64,000 nucleotides of DNA, taken from NCBI RefSeq assembly GCF_024347675.1, contig NZ_AP024882.1, forward strand, positions 248,001-312,000, in the 5' to 3' direction. How positions within the stretch are numbered: the stretch's first letter is position 1; each line of letters begins with the position of its first letter. Made by a program: the position numbers and the translations under genes. Positions 20,981 through 29,309 of the stretch are shown here, piece after piece. This DNA comes from Vibrio ishigakensis. Lineage in GTDB: Bacteria; Pseudomonadota; Gammaproteobacteria; Enterobacterales; Vibrionaceae. The notes under the pieces are model-generated. The model was not told the DNA's origin. It did not search any database and saw nothing but the letters and a program-made list of their open reading frames with translations.

Positions 20981-21466
20981 ATGGACACTTTAATCGCGGA
21001 TAGAACGACTAAAAACGAAGAGAAAAAGCTCGCTCATGTATGCAAACAACTGCTTCAAGAGCAAAGCTTCCACAACCAAAATCAGCTCAGAGCGACGCTA
21101 GAAGAGAGAGGCTTTGAAGGGATCAGTCAGTCGACGGTATCTCGCCTGCTATGCCAACTCGGGGTGGTGAAAGTGCCTAATTCTTTGGGTAAAAAGGTAT
21201 ATTGCCTGCAACCAGAAAATACTGCGGTTCACTTCAACTCTTCTATCGCTTCACAGATTGAACTGATCACACATAACCAATCTATGGTTATCGTCAAAAC
21301 TCACGCGGGTAGCGCTCAATTGGTTGCGCGTCTCATCGACTTCGACCCTGACCCATCCATTCTTGGGACTGTAGGTGGTAACGATACTGTACTGATCATC
21401 CCTAAATCAGTAGAAGAAATCGACCTGTGCGAATTAGCGGTTCGTCGCCGTTTAGGTGTATTTTAA
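20981..21466 (+). CDS. argR: ArgR-family arginine regulator, variant effector site
   Basis: 161 residues. It has an N-terminal winged helix (about 15-75, with SQSTVSRLLCQLGVVKV) and a C-terminal oligomerisation/arginine-binding domain (about 90-160). The arginine-binding signature, GTIAGDDT in E. coli, here reads GTVGGNDT (129-136), so the first Asp of the pair is Asn134. The normal housekeeping argR neighbour mdh is absent, so this is probably a second ArgR dedicated to the adjacent arginine deiminase/pyr genes. AAGGTG lies upstream of the ATG. A GC-rich stem-loop (about 21477-21494) follows. Confidence 0.88.
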   Translation: MDTLIADRTTKNEEKKLAHVCKQLLQEQSFHNQNQLRATLEERGFEGISQSTVSRLLCQLGVVKVPNSLGKKVYCLQPENTAVHFNSSIASQIELITHNQSMVIVKTHAGSAQLVARLIDFDPDPSILGTVGGNDTVLIIPKSVEEIDLCELAVRRRLGVF

Positions 21467-21609
21467 AATACCTAATCCGCCACGGATGGCGGAGCAACTG
21501 TTGATATTAAACTGTGCGCTTATTCAAAGTTTTCTAGAAATTAATCCTCACAATCCCCTAATAAAAATCTGAATAAATTTGCTAATCTTTACCTACCCTA
21601 GGAATAAAG

Positions 21610-22716
21610 ATGCATTCCATGAAAGCCTCAAATACCAAAATTAAAGTTCTAATATTCCTGATTGTTGCCCTTTCCGGTGCATTCGCTATTTATTGGTTTC
21701 AAAAACCTCTCCCCGAAGAGGTTCATGTACAAACCTCAAACAAGATCAAAACTCATTACGAACATGGGCTGTTTACGCTCTCTATTTACAAGCAGAGTCA
21801 CTTTGGCCTTCGTATGTATCGCCAAACCCTAGACCCTAAATACACCACCACTATTCGCGCCGATGTGGCAGATATGTCGCTGCGTTTAGACAAGCTCTAC
21901 CATCAGATGCATAACAAAGCAGAACTAGATGGCTATGTAGAAGACAGATTAGCTAGCTATAAAAAAGGAAAAGACGAGCGCAGTGTAAGGCGATTTGAAG
22001 CAACCCAAAAACACCCTGAGTATTTCTATATAGCGCTAGACCTACTGCATCATATGGCACGTTTGGATGACTATGGCCTGAAGCACCAACACGACGCTTA
22101 TTTTAGAAAGCTACTACGAGGTTATGATTTTAAGGCCTTGTTCTCCAACAAGACTATGACTGAGGCGTGGGCCGCCCAATTAGCAAACCAAGCTTATTGG
22201 CTAAAGCAGATTGGTGAAGGGGATTACACAGACCTGTTCGTAGAGACCCTAAAAAAGACCTACCCTGACAGAAAAGACTACCTACTGTCACAACAGCAGT
22301 TCGGTAATAAACTGTATGGCATGACCCATGTGATCATCGCCGACTCTGGCTACTACCAACACAATGTCAAAGAGTCTGACCACCCTTGGATCTACACATA
22401 CTTTAGGGACAACATCGACGATATCTTGGCTTATGCCAAAGAGGACATCATCGCAGAGATAGGCCTCAGCTTTAAACTGGCTGGCCTGTATGATGAGCCT
22501 GCACTGAAGAAAATAGAAAAGCGCATCTACAGCTCTGTGGACCAAGATAAGGAGATGGTGCCGTCCGATACAGGTAGCTTCAGCTTCTCATGGGGCGAAC
22601 ACAGAAACGTACTCGCCATCATGCTACTCAACTGGCAAAAACCAAACGGTGGCCCAGATATTCAGCAGAATCCAACCATGTTCGAAGACTTGCCACAAAG
22701 CCTAACGGCTAAGTAA
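21610..22716 (+). CDS. membrane-anchored protein, probably DUF3541 family
   Basis: 368 residues. A single N-terminal membrane helix (about residues 12-29) is followed by a large, soluble, mostly helical domain rich in Tyr, His and charged residues. I believe this matches the Vibrio DUF3541 family, whose function is unknown. The start ATG 21610 has AGGA 6 nt upstream; an in-frame ATG at 21619 is the alternative. It is probably monocistronic, and a stem-loop overlaps the end of the facing gene. Confidence 0.65.
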   Translation: MHSMKASNTKIKVLIFLIVALSGAFAIYWFQKPLPEEVHVQTSNKIKTHYEHGLFTLSIYKQSHFGLRMYRQTLDPKYTTTIRADVADMSLRLDKLYHQMHNKAELDGYVEDRLASYKKGKDERSVRRFEATQKHPEYFYIALDLLHHMARLDDYGLKHQHDAYFRKLLRGYDFKALFSNKTMTEAWAAQLANQAYWLKQIGEGDYTDLFVETLKKTYPDRKDYLLSQQQFGNKLYGMTHVIIADSGYYQHNVKESDHPWIYTYFRDNIDDILAYAKEDIIAEIGLSFKLAGLYDEPALKKIEKRIYSSVDQDKEMVPSDTGSFSFSWGEHRNVLAIMLLNWQKPNGGPDIQQNPTMFEDLPQSLTAK

Positions 22717-22738
22717 AAAGGAGGCTCATTAGCCTCCG
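22716..22738 (-). terminator. terminator between convergent genes
   Basis: GGAGGCT and AGCCTCC pair around CATT. On the - strand the stem is followed by T residues (complement of AAAAAGG). It overlaps the stop codon of the ABM gene and begins at the end of the DUF3541-like gene. Confidence 0.6.
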
Positions 22739-23016
22739 TATTCTCTTTTGATCTCTACCACCTGCACTGAATAAGAGCGGTACCATTTCTCTCGCCCAAG
22801 CTTTTGGGCGATAAGATGAGTGCTGTCTTTGTGCCAAGCCTGAATATCTTGTTCGCTTTGCCAATAAGAGATGGCAATCTCCTGCGCTCCCTCTGTCACA
22901 GCCACAAAGTCTTGGCAGTTGTACTTGTCGAATGCCAACTGGCGTAACTTCTCGGCCATATCCAAATATTCTTGATCTTGCTCACCCACCTCGGCTTTGA
23001 AGATAACTGCGAACAT
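22729..23016 (-). CDS. antibiotic biosynthesis monooxygenase (ABM) domain protein
   Basis: 95 residues, a single small alpha/beta-barrel domain. The pattern FAVIFKAEV-(x)n-EYLDMAEKLRQLAF and AISYWQSEQDIQAWHKDSTHL is typical of the ABM family, which includes quinol monooxygenases and IsdG-like haem-degrading enzymes. The IsdG catalytic Asn/His/Trp set cannot be confirmed by eye, so the substrate is unknown. TAAGGAG precedes the ATG closely. A strong terminator hairpin sits directly upstream of the ribosome binding site, which implies control by transcription attenuation. Confidence 0.8.
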   Translation of the reverse strand: MFAVIFKAEVGEQDQEYLDMAEKLRQLAFDKYNCQDFVAVTEGAQEIAISYWQSEQDIQAWHKDSTHLIAQKLGREKWYRSYSVQVVEIKREYGG

Positions 23017-23035
23017 TTTGGCTCCTTAGAAATGA

Positions 23036-23165
23036 AAAAAGGTAATGATCGCCCCCGGGCATTTCGCCCTCTCCCGATCATTACCTTTGAATGTAGCAGC
23101 CAACTACGTTGTCGGACTATGTTGCCCGTGGTCGCGTCTATGCGACTCTGTTTTTCGGAGGCGAA
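23036..23165 (-). promoter_or_regulatory. structured leader with intrinsic terminator before the ABM gene
   Basis: On the - strand, GGTAATGATCG pairs with CGATCATTACC (23075-23085 and 23041-23051) over 11 perfect bp, with an inner GGGC/GCCC stem, and is followed by six T and then TAAGGAG and the start codon. Upstream on the same strand are further hairpins: GTCGC/GCGAC near 23132-23147 and GTAG/CTAC near 23093-23107. A terminator placed right before the ribosome binding site, preceded by about 75 nt of structured RNA, is the layout of a riboswitch or attenuator. I could not match it to a known class. Confidence 0.55.
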
Positions 23166-23287
23166 TATACGCCCACCCTCAAGGACAAACCGAGAGACAG
23201 ATCACACATAACTCAAGCAAAAATAAGACAATATAATAATGTGACGTGACGATATGTTACTGATTTCTATGAAACTTCATCGACCAT

Positions 23288-23316
23288 ATAAAAAACCGAA
23301 GCTAGGCTTCGGTTTA
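23288..23316 (-). terminator. intrinsic terminator after the DUF3861-like gene
   Basis: AAACCGAAG pairs with CTTCGGTTT, followed on the - strand by a T-run. It lies 42 nt after the stop codon. Confidence 0.75.
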
Positions 23317-23357
23317 AGGGATTTGTCTTAGCTGAACTTCCATGTCAGGCAAATATT

Positions 23358-23669
23358 TTATGCGGTTGCACGCTTTACGGTGCTCTTTAAATTCTGCATA
23401 AAGGTTTTGAAGTGCGGCATGAAGTCCGCAAACAAGTCATGTTTTCGATTGAGCATCATCACAGGGCCTAATAAACGCAGCGCTACACCTACTCGGGTCG
23501 CGGTATCCGCTTCTAGACCACTGCCTTGCTGAAGTTTTTCAACAACCTTGAACATATCTTCTCTATCTTGAACCTCAAACTCTAGACGCTGTGGGGAATC
23601 TTGAGTATCGGTGCCAACTTCTTCGATAGTGATGCGATATACATTATCTTTTCTGCTTAGACGTTTCAT
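23358..23669 (-). CDS. small protein, probably DUF3861 family
   Basis: 103 residues, no signal peptide. The N-terminus YRITIEEVG is followed by acidic stretches and a C-terminal helical part (VALRLLGPVMMLNRKH, FMPHFKTFMQNLKSTVK). The style matches the DUF3861 family, which is found in many Vibrio and has no known role. It is divergent from the MarR gene with about 115 bp between, a shared promoter region. That region contains AGTTGATAATGTCTACTAT and TTGATATTGTCAACTA, palindromic stretches (about 23715-23765) that could be MarR operators. Confidence 0.7.
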   Translation of the reverse strand: MKRLSRKDNVYRITIEEVGTDTQDSPQRLEFEVQDREDMFKVVEKLQQGSGLEADTATRVGVALRLLGPVMMLNRKHDLFADFMPHFKTFMQNLKSTVKRATA

Positions 23670-23714
23670 AGCTTCTCCTGATTAGAACTTTGAGACTTTT
23701 CAACTAACCTGCTG

Positions 23715-23765
23715 TATAGTTGATAATGTCTACTATAAAAATATTAATTGATATTGTCAACTAAA
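23715..23765. promoter_or_regulatory. palindromic MarR operator candidate
   Basis: Two related AT-rich stretches, TAGTTGATAATGTCTACTA and TTGATATTGTCAACTA, lie in the shared promoter region of the MarR gene and the divergent DUF3861-like gene. TAGTTGA and TCAACTA are inverted arms. MarR repressors commonly bind such 16-20 bp palindromes over their own promoter. Confidence 0.4.
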
Positions 23766-23784
23766 TTCATACAAAGAGATCCCT

Positions 23785-24210
23785 ATGTCTAAAACACAAT
23801 CCTTCGACAGCCTTTTTCATCTGGTCATCATGCTAAAGCGTAAAATGCATGAGAAGGTAGAGAAACTCGACCTTGGCATCACGCCTATGCACGTGCGCGT
23901 CATCAAGATCATCCATCGCAAGTCACCGTGCACGGCCAACGATATTTCTCAGTTTCTTAATCGCGATAAAGCTCAGGTAACAAGACTGCTAAGCTCTCTT
24001 ATCAGCCTAGAGCTTATTGAGAAGATGCCAAACCCTGAAGACAAACGTAGCCAGCTACTCTCAATTACTAGCAAAGGCGCAGAGATACTTGAGCAGATCC
24101 AAGAGATCGACGCAGAGATATTTGAGCAGATGTGTTCCGACATTTCCGAAGATGAACTGAAACAGTTCAAGGCAATCTCCAGCAAGATGCACGAAAACCT
24201 GAGTCAATAA
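23785..24210 (+). CDS. MarR-family transcriptional regulator
   Basis: 141 residues, a single winged-helix domain with dimerisation helices at both ends. The recognition part reads NDISQFLNRDKAQVTRLLSSLISLELIEK, and the wing PEDKRSQLLSIT is typical of MarR. The stop lies 1 nt before the ATG of the YcaQ-like gene, so the two are translationally coupled and the regulator may control the glycosylase as well as itself and the divergent gene. The effector is unknown. Confidence 0.9.
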   Translation: MSKTQSFDSLFHLVIMLKRKMHEKVEKLDLGITPMHVRVIKIIHRKSPCTANDISQFLNRDKAQVTRLLSSLISLELIEKMPNPEDKRSQLLSITSKGAEILEQIQEIDAEIFEQMCSDISEDELKQFKAISSKMHENLSQ

Positions 24211-24211
24211 G

Positions 24212-25351
24212 ATGCTCTCTATTGCCCAAGCCAAGAAACTGGCCTTGCTCTCTCAAGGCTTACCACCCAAACGCACTTCCTCTGCGTTAGAGGCATTCGA
24301 GCGCATGGGCTATGTGCAGATAGATACCATTTCAGTGGTACAGCGAGCCCATCACCACGTGCTATGGAGCCGAAGTCCAGGCTATCGGCCAGAGCATTTA
24401 GATGAACTGGTTTCACAGAAGAAGGTGTTTGAATACTGGTCACACGCCGCTTCCTATCTTCCCATGCGAGATTACCGGTTTACCCTTCGTCGCAAGCAGG
24501 CCATCAAATCAGGTGAACAAAAGCATTGGTTTACTAAGAATCCTAAGTTGATGTCCGAAGTGCTAGCGCGCATCAAGGCAGAGGGTCCATTGATGGCTAA
24601 GGATTTTGAGTCTAAACGCAATCCAAATGAGGTCTGGGGCAGCAAGCCCACCAAGCAAGCGCTAGAGTGTTTGTACATGCAAGGGGATCTCATGATCTCT
24701 GAGCGAAACAATTTCCATAAAGTGTATGACCTAACCGAGTGCGTTCTCCCCCAAGGTATTGATATATCCACTCCCTCAGCCGAAGAACATGCCAGATTCT
24801 TAGTAGCCAACTACCTTGAGGCAAACGGTATAGGCACACTTTCACAGATAAGTTATCTGTTAAAAGGGGTTAAGTCGAATGTGAAGCTTGCGCTTGAAGA
24901 GCTGGCCGAAGATAAGCTGATCACCCCGATTGAGATTGCAGGTAATTCATACTTTTCGCTGCCTCATTCGCTGGATCTACTTAATCAAAGACTCAATCGA
25001 CGCCAAGCTAAGATCCTCTCTCCTTTTGATAATCTGCTGATCCAAAGAAAGCGAGCACAGCAGCTGTTTGATTTTGACTATCTACTGGAGTGTTACGTAC
25101 CACAGGCGAAGCGAAAGTATGGCTACTTTTGTCTGCCGATTCTATGGGATGGTGACTTGGTGGCGATGGCCGACTGTAAGGCTAATAAGAAAAGGTCTGT
25201 GCTCGAAGTGTTGAACCTCTTTATCGAGCCAAAACTGAAACAGAAAGACGCATTTATCGAGGCACTTCAACAAGAATTGATCGCGTTTGCCAAGTTTAAC
25301 AACTGCTCTGATTTCAAAATTCAGACCATTCAAACAAAAAAGGCGCAGTGA
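24212..25351 (+). CDS. YcaQ/AlkX-type DNA glycosylase (HTH_42 winged-helix family)
   Basis: 379 residues. The HTH_42 family comprises bacterial interstrand-crosslink glycosylases: Streptomyces AZL type and E. coli YcaQ/AlkX. Family signatures are clear: the catalytic Q-x-D segment VQIDTISVVQRAHHHVLWSR (Gln36, Asp38) and VFEYWSHAASYLP. Asp in the third position fits the YcaQ branch, which unhooks alkylated bases and crosslinks. The ATG follows the MarR stop by 1 nt. A MarR partner suggests induction by a toxic electrophile; that is inference. A bidirectional-style stem (25342-25364) ends the unit. Confidence 0.85.
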   Translation: MLSIAQAKKLALLSQGLPPKRTSSALEAFERMGYVQIDTISVVQRAHHHVLWSRSPGYRPEHLDELVSQKKVFEYWSHAASYLPMRDYRFTLRRKQAIKSGEQKHWFTKNPKLMSEVLARIKAEGPLMAKDFESKRNPNEVWGSKPTKQALECLYMQGDLMISERNNFHKVYDLTECVLPQGIDISTPSAEEHARFLVANYLEANGIGTLSQISYLLKGVKSNVKLALEELAEDKLITPIEIAGNSYFSLPHSLDLLNQRLNRRQAKILSPFDNLLIQRKRAQQLFDFDYLLECYVPQAKRKYGYFCLPILWDGDLVAMADCKANKKRSVLEVLNLFIEPKLKQKDAFIEALQQELIAFAKFNNCSDFKIQTIQTKKAQ

Positions 25352-25370
25352 CCAGCACCGCGCCCTTTTA
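25337..25370 (+). terminator. intrinsic terminator between convergent genes
   Basis: GGCGC (25342-25346) pairs with GCGCC (25360-25364), followed by CTTTT; an A-run precedes it. It overlaps the stop codon of the YcaQ-like gene. Confidence 0.55.
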
Positions 25371-25382
25371 GGACCTAAAATC

Positions 25383-25946
25383 TTATCTCTCGCTAGGGTG
25401 TGTCCAAGCGAACTTCTCAAACGGCTTATCAGGCGCTGTATGTGCCAGAGCGTTAGTGAAGTTAGAAATTAGCTTAGCTGAGAGACCAGTCAATACCTCT
25501 AGTGCTTGTCGCTTGGTATAGCCAGCATCCAAGAATGCCTGCAAGCGCACATCGCCGATATGACCACGGTTATCCAGAAGCTCTTTAGCAAAATCGTGCA
25601 AGGCTTGTAGCTTAGGATCTGGAATCACCGTTCCCTCGCGAAGCGCTTCAATCACCTCTTCTGGCATTTTACCGGCCTTCATCATATAGGTGTGGCCTGG
25701 TACGCAGTAGTGGCAATTGTTCTCAAAGTTCGCTGTCATAAACACAACCTGTTGCTCTAGTGGGCTGAAGGTGGTGTTTTTCATAAAGAGATCAAAGGTA
25801 GTGTTGTACGCCTCGTACGTGGCCGGTGCTTCTGCAAGTACAGCGTGCAAGTTTGGTAGCATGCCAAACGCTTTTTGCGATTGTTCTACCAGTGGCTTTG
25901 ATTCTTCTGGAGCGGTTTCTTTGTTGTAATAGGTAAACTTAGTCAT
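25383..25946 (-). CDS. carboxymuconolactone decarboxylase family (AhpD-like) protein
   Basis: 187 residues, helical CMD fold. The redox motif C-x2-C-x3-H is intact at Cys78, Cys81 and His85 (NNCHYCVPGH), as in AhpD-like alkylhydroperoxidase proteins. The YNKETAPEESKPLVEQ start resembles YciW-like and peroxidase-related members. It lies 12 nt after the flavodoxin-fold reductase gene on the same strand, so a two-gene redox operon is likely. Peroxide or quinone/electrophile defence is inferred. Confidence 0.85.
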   Translation of the reverse strand: MTKFTYYNKETAPEESKPLVEQSQKAFGMLPNLHAVLAEAPATYEAYNTTFDLFMKNTTFSPLEQQVVFMTANFENNCHYCVPGHTYMMKAGKMPEEVIEALREGTVIPDPKLQALHDFAKELLDNRGHIGDVRLQAFLDAGYTKRQALEVLTGLSAKLISNFTNALAHTAPDKPFEKFAWTHPSER

Positions 25947-25958
25947 CTCTAACTCCTG

Positions 25959-26543
25959 TTAGAAGTTTGCGTCCAAGTGAGCTTCAAAACGTTTGAAGTC
26001 ATTTTCAATATCAGCATTCTTCATTACGTCATAACACGCAAAAGTTGGCAGCGCTGACATACCGAAGAAACGAAAATTTGCGTGCATGTGGAACATTAGG
26101 TCATCCACACCACGGCCTTCAAATAGGTACTCGTCTTTGTCATCAAACGACTCTTTTGGCGCATTGAAAGTAAACGAAAGCATGTACTTAGTATCGGTCT
26201 GAGTACCACCAGTACCATAGTTTTTAGTTGGTTCTTCAGAGCTTCGGCCATCAAAGTTACACAGCGCGCCGCCCATACCAGCAGTGAAAACATCATCCAT
26301 GTACTTTTTGAAAGACCAAGGGATTGTCATCCAGTTCACTGGCGATTGAAGGATCACGCGATCCGCCCACTCGAAATGAGCCAGTTGCTCATCAGCTACA
26401 ATCTCGTCCTGCATAGTCACAACACGAACCTCGTGGCCTTTAGATTCAAGCTTAGTGCGCGCCTTTTCTACTAGAGCGGCGTTTAGTTTGCCTTCTGAGT
26501 AAGGTGATGGTTCGTGTGCATTAATGATTAGAACATTACTCAT
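25959..26543 (-). CDS. MdaB-like NAD(P)H:quinone oxidoreductase
   Basis: 194 residues, flavodoxin-2 fold. VLIINAHEP at the N-terminus is the first strand and phosphate loop; VNWMTIPWSFKKYMDDVFTAGMG is the MdaB/KefG-type signature. The family reduces quinones by two electrons using NADPH and FAD or FMN, protecting against redox cycling. Co-transcription with an AhpD-like protein supports an electrophile stress role. The 493-bp upstream region contains GGTTACC and GGTAACC arms (26616-26658) that may bind its regulator. Confidence 0.85.
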   Translation of the reverse strand: MSNVLIINAHEPSPYSEGKLNAALVEKARTKLESKGHEVRVVTMQDEIVADEQLAHFEWADRVILQSPVNWMTIPWSFKKYMDDVFTAGMGGALCNFDGRSSEEPTKNYGTGGTQTDTKYMLSFTFNAPKESFDDKDEYLFEGRGVDDLMFHMHANFRFFGMSALPTFACYDVMKNADIENDFKRFEAHLDANF

Positions 26544-26615
26544 GATGTTAATCCTTCAGATGGTTTCAACATTGTTAGTCAGATAAGGCGTTTGCCTTTC
26601 GATGTGGTTTATTAT

Positions 26616-26658
26616 GGTTACCTGAAACCTATTTGCAATTAGTTAACTTTTGGTAACC
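26616..26658. promoter_or_regulatory. inverted repeat upstream of the MdaB-like gene
   Basis: GGTTACC (26616-26622) and GGTAACC (26652-26658) are perfect inverted arms separated by 29 bp, about 73-115 bp before the start of the reductase gene. Possible operator for a HxlR/MarR/LysR regulator. The rest of 26544-27036 is AT-rich with no gene. Confidence 0.35.
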
Positions 26659-26957
26659 TAGATAAAAATCAACTCGACAGAGATAATTCACATATAAAAC
26701 AACAATTTAGATAAAGTTAAGTTTTTATGAACATCTAGAAAGGTAGGAAAGATTGTCCCGTTACGCCAGTAGAATCGCCCAAAGACCAATACTTAAAGCG
26801 CCCTAGTTTCAATACCGAATATCTCACTATATAAAATGAATATTAGGTTACCTTGCTTTAGTTTTACTCTTAATATATAGAGTTAAATAAAAACAGGTTT
26901 CATTAATTTTATACTGTACAGTAGCTTTATATATATGTATTACAAATAATTAAACTA

Positions 26958-26971
26958 ATGATTTAGATCAA
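26958..26971. promoter_or_regulatory. FNR-like box before the periplasmic ClpP-fold gene
   Basis: ATGATTTAGATCAA matches TTGAT-N4-ATCAA at 9 of 10 defined positions. It lies 66 bp before the start codon, a plausible distance for activation. Confidence 0.4.
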
Positions 26972-27036
26972 AGATAGTAAGCTCACACATAATTATATTT
27001 TGCGCGTTGTAAAATAACTAATTATTAGGTGGAGCG

Positions 27037-27642
27037 ATGAAATATAAAATGCTCCAAAAAGTTTTCATTCCAGTATTTATTATTTATTCTATGGGGGTTT
27101 TCGCCGCGACATATCACAGTTTTAACCGACCGGCAGACCATAAACATATAGTCACTGTAAATGGAAAAATAGAGAAGGATGAATATTCAAAGTTCAAACA
27201 GTTCATTGACAATCAAACGCTGCCTATCGACATCATTTTGTTGCAATCGAACGGAGGTTATATCTCGCCAGCGCTAGAAATTGGTGAGTATATTCATGAA
27301 CATAGCCTACATACTCGTGTTGAGACCTACTGCAATTCAGCGTGCTTGTATCCCTTTCTTTCCGGTAATAATCCGGTTCTCTATCAGAAAGGAGAGATAG
27401 CGATCCATCGTCCTTATCGAGGTGAGATAGGCAAAGATATGAAGCACTGTCATCCACATGAGAAGCTATACAACAAACTGATTCGAAAGCTGACTCAATT
27501 TACTGAAAATAAGAAACTAGCAAGCCGGATAGTAGAAAAAATGTACCAAACACCAGCACCTCATAGGTATTCAATAAATAAGGAAAATTCAGGCGAATGG
27601 CATATTCATGTTTCAGATAAGGGTCTTCTAAATCATATTTAA
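27037..27642 (+). CDS. exported ClpP/crotonase-fold protein (COG3904-like)
   Basis: 201 residues with a signal peptide ending near VFA. The core follows the pattern of predicted periplasmic ClpP-like proteins: ILLQSNGGYISPALEIGEYI (69-85), then VETYCNSACLY with a candidate nucleophile Ser101, then GEIAIHRPY with candidate His124. Position and context of Ser and His match ClpP-type serine proteases, but activity is unproven. GTGGAG precedes the ATG. It is monocistronic by spacing; an FNR-like box lies upstream. Substrates are unknown. Confidence 0.75.
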   Translation: MKYKMLQKVFIPVFIIYSMGVFAATYHSFNRPADHKHIVTVNGKIEKDEYSKFKQFIDNQTLPIDIILLQSNGGYISPALEIGEYIHEHSLHTRVETYCNSACLYPFLSGNNPVLYQKGEIAIHRPYRGEIGKDMKHCHPHEKLYNKLIRKLTQFTENKKLASRIVEKMYQTPAPHRYSINKENSGEWHIHVSDKGLLNHI

Positions 27643-27728
27643 AGATACATTCATCTTACTACTTAAATTAAGCTACATGGCTATAGTCTAGCCCTTGTAG
27701 AAGCGAGCAAATAACAATCAAGATTAGA

Positions 27729-28522
27729 TTATAAATAACGCTCTATCTGCTTAAACCAAGCGGGTAGAGTGCTGTTATACCAATCTAAATACTTGTTCCT
27801 CATTGAGTTCTGACGCTCGAACAAGATATTTACTACCTCTAAAGCTATCCATGCTTTTGCAAGGATTAGACTTCTAATCAAATCTTGACGGTCAGTTTGT
27901 GGATTGATTTGCACATAACGCTCTGCGATGGCTAGGTACTCAGAATCAGTTCCCATCCCTTTAACCAGAGGTGCAAGATCAATAGCTGGGTGCCCATAAC
28001 CAAAGCGCTCCCAATCAAACAAAACTAGTTCTCCATTGCCTCGCCGTCCCCAGTTTCCGTTATTGCTGTCTCCTGAAATCAAAGTATCAGCGGTAAACAA
28101 GTGCTGAGCCTGCTTTTGCATATCGCATAGCGTCGCCCGGCTCATTTCGGGCAGAGACAACCTTGAAAGGGCTCGGTTTGTATCTCTATCTGTCCAACTA
28201 TGCTGTTTCAGTGGCTCAATGTGTTTGTGCGGGAATCGATGAATGGCCGAAAGTGCGGCAAAAGCATCGCGAGAACTGGACAACTCCGCCAGTGATACCT
28301 TGTTGGGAATGTATTCGATAAATAGTGACTGTTCGGTCATGTCTATTAACTTAGGAATACCCACCCTCGCGCCACTAGCTTTGGAGCGACAACCTTATAG
28401 AAATTCCTTTCAACAAGGCTGGCATTATTCTTACGGATACAGACGCTCTCTTTATGGGTAACCATAGCAACACTGGCCGAGCCCATTTGAGCAAGCTCCC
28501 TATCTTTTACTCTCTCTTCCAT
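27729..28522 (-). pseudogene. frameshifted aminoglycoside phosphotransferase-like kinase
   Basis: The C-terminal 211 residues (27729-28364) hold the kinase core: SGDSNNGNWG (catalytic loop, H replaced by S in the usual HGD) and LFDWERFGYGHPAIDLA (metal-binding Asp and following segment). In another frame, ATG 28522 with AGGGA upstream opens a reading frame of about 50 residues (MEERVKDRELAQMGS) that leads straight into it. The frames change around the G-rich stretch near 28365-28375, where one extra base would explain the shift. So the gene is broken in this sequence, or a sequencing error is present. Related kinases phosphorylate choline, fructosamines or aminoglycosides; the substrate is unknown. 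Confidence 0.65.
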
Positions 28523-28607
28523 GTTTATTCCCTAATTGAGCCAGACCTAGAGTCCATCTCAAGTAAACAGTTGGAAGTAAGACGCCCCATACAAATAGGC
28601 TCTTTAT

Positions 28608-28632
28608 CTAAATGATAATAATTTGTATTTTT
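28608..28632. promoter_or_regulatory. Fur-like box
   Basis: AATGATAATAATTTGTATT resembles the Fur consensus GATAATGATAATCATTATC. It lies between the frameshifted kinase (-) and the small gene at 28779 (+), so it could serve either direction. Confidence 0.35.
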
Positions 28633-28778
28633 AACAATATGCCACTATTGTCAATTAGACAAACCAATTATCCTTGAAGTCATCAAACCATTGAAAAGTA
28701 TAAACTTTTAAGTTTTGGCACGACGCTTGCTATCTATAAAACAACAGTAACCAACAACAAATTGCAAGTGAGGGCTCC

Positions 28779-28961
28779 ATGCAGCAGATGTTTTTAGAGA
28801 ATCGAACCGATGAGGCTTATGTTGAAGAGTTTCGTTGTGGTTCTTTCCGCCATCACAGAGAAACTCGAGAATCGGTACTGCTATCGCTGCTCAAGAATAT
28901 CTGGCATGACGCCTTCAAAGTCAGAGTTTCAAAATCCGACACTGCAAACGCCACAAACTAG
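28779..28961 (+). CDS. small hypothetical protein
   Basis: 60 residues, basic and charged, with no signal peptide and no recognised domain. The ATG has GTGAGG upstream, and the stop lies 9 nt before the DUF1971-like gene, which supports a two-gene transcript. The frame EEFRCGSFRHHRETRESVLLSLLKNIW is plausible protein sequence but not conserved to my knowledge. It could alternatively be only a leader frame of the downstream gene. Confidence 0.45.
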   Translation: MQQMFLENRTDEAYVEEFRCGSFRHHRETRESVLLSLLKNIWHDAFKVRVSKSDTANATN

Positions 28962-28970
28962 GAGACTATT

Positions 28971-29309
28971 ATGAGCCATTTAAGAATCCCTAAAGGCTGG
29001 ACTATCCAGCGCTCCACACCATTTTTCACCAAAGAAACCGTGCCTCAGGCTCTGCTTACCCACCACAATACGGCAGCAGGTGTATTTGGCCAGCTGTGTG
29101 TGATGGAAGGTAGCGTAACCTACTTTGGTTTTGCTGATGAGAATGCGACTGAGCCAGAGCTAAAAGTAGTAATCGATGCCGGCCAGTTCGCCACCAGCCC
29201 ACCACAATACTGGCATCGTATCGAGATGAGTGATGATGCTCAGTTCAACATTAACTTCTGGTCTGATAAAGACAAGCGTGACCAACCGATGTTCCACACA
29301 AAAAGCTAG
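28971..29309 (+). CDS. DUF1971/TehB-type cupin protein
   Basis: 112 residues. The sequence FTKETVPQALLTHHNTAAGVFGQLCVMEGSVTYFGF and the ending SPPQYWHRIEMSDDAQFNINFW fit the DUF1971 cupin domain, also found at the N-terminus of some TehB tellurite-resistance methyltransferases. Here it stands alone without the methyltransferase. The function is unknown; a small-molecule binding cupin is likely. AGGAG lies before the ATG. Confidence 0.75.
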   Translation: MSHLRIPKGWTIQRSTPFFTKETVPQALLTHHNTAAGVFGQLCVMEGSVTYFGFADENATEPELKVVIDAGQFATSPPQYWHRIEMSDDAQFNINFWSDKDKRDQPMFHTKS

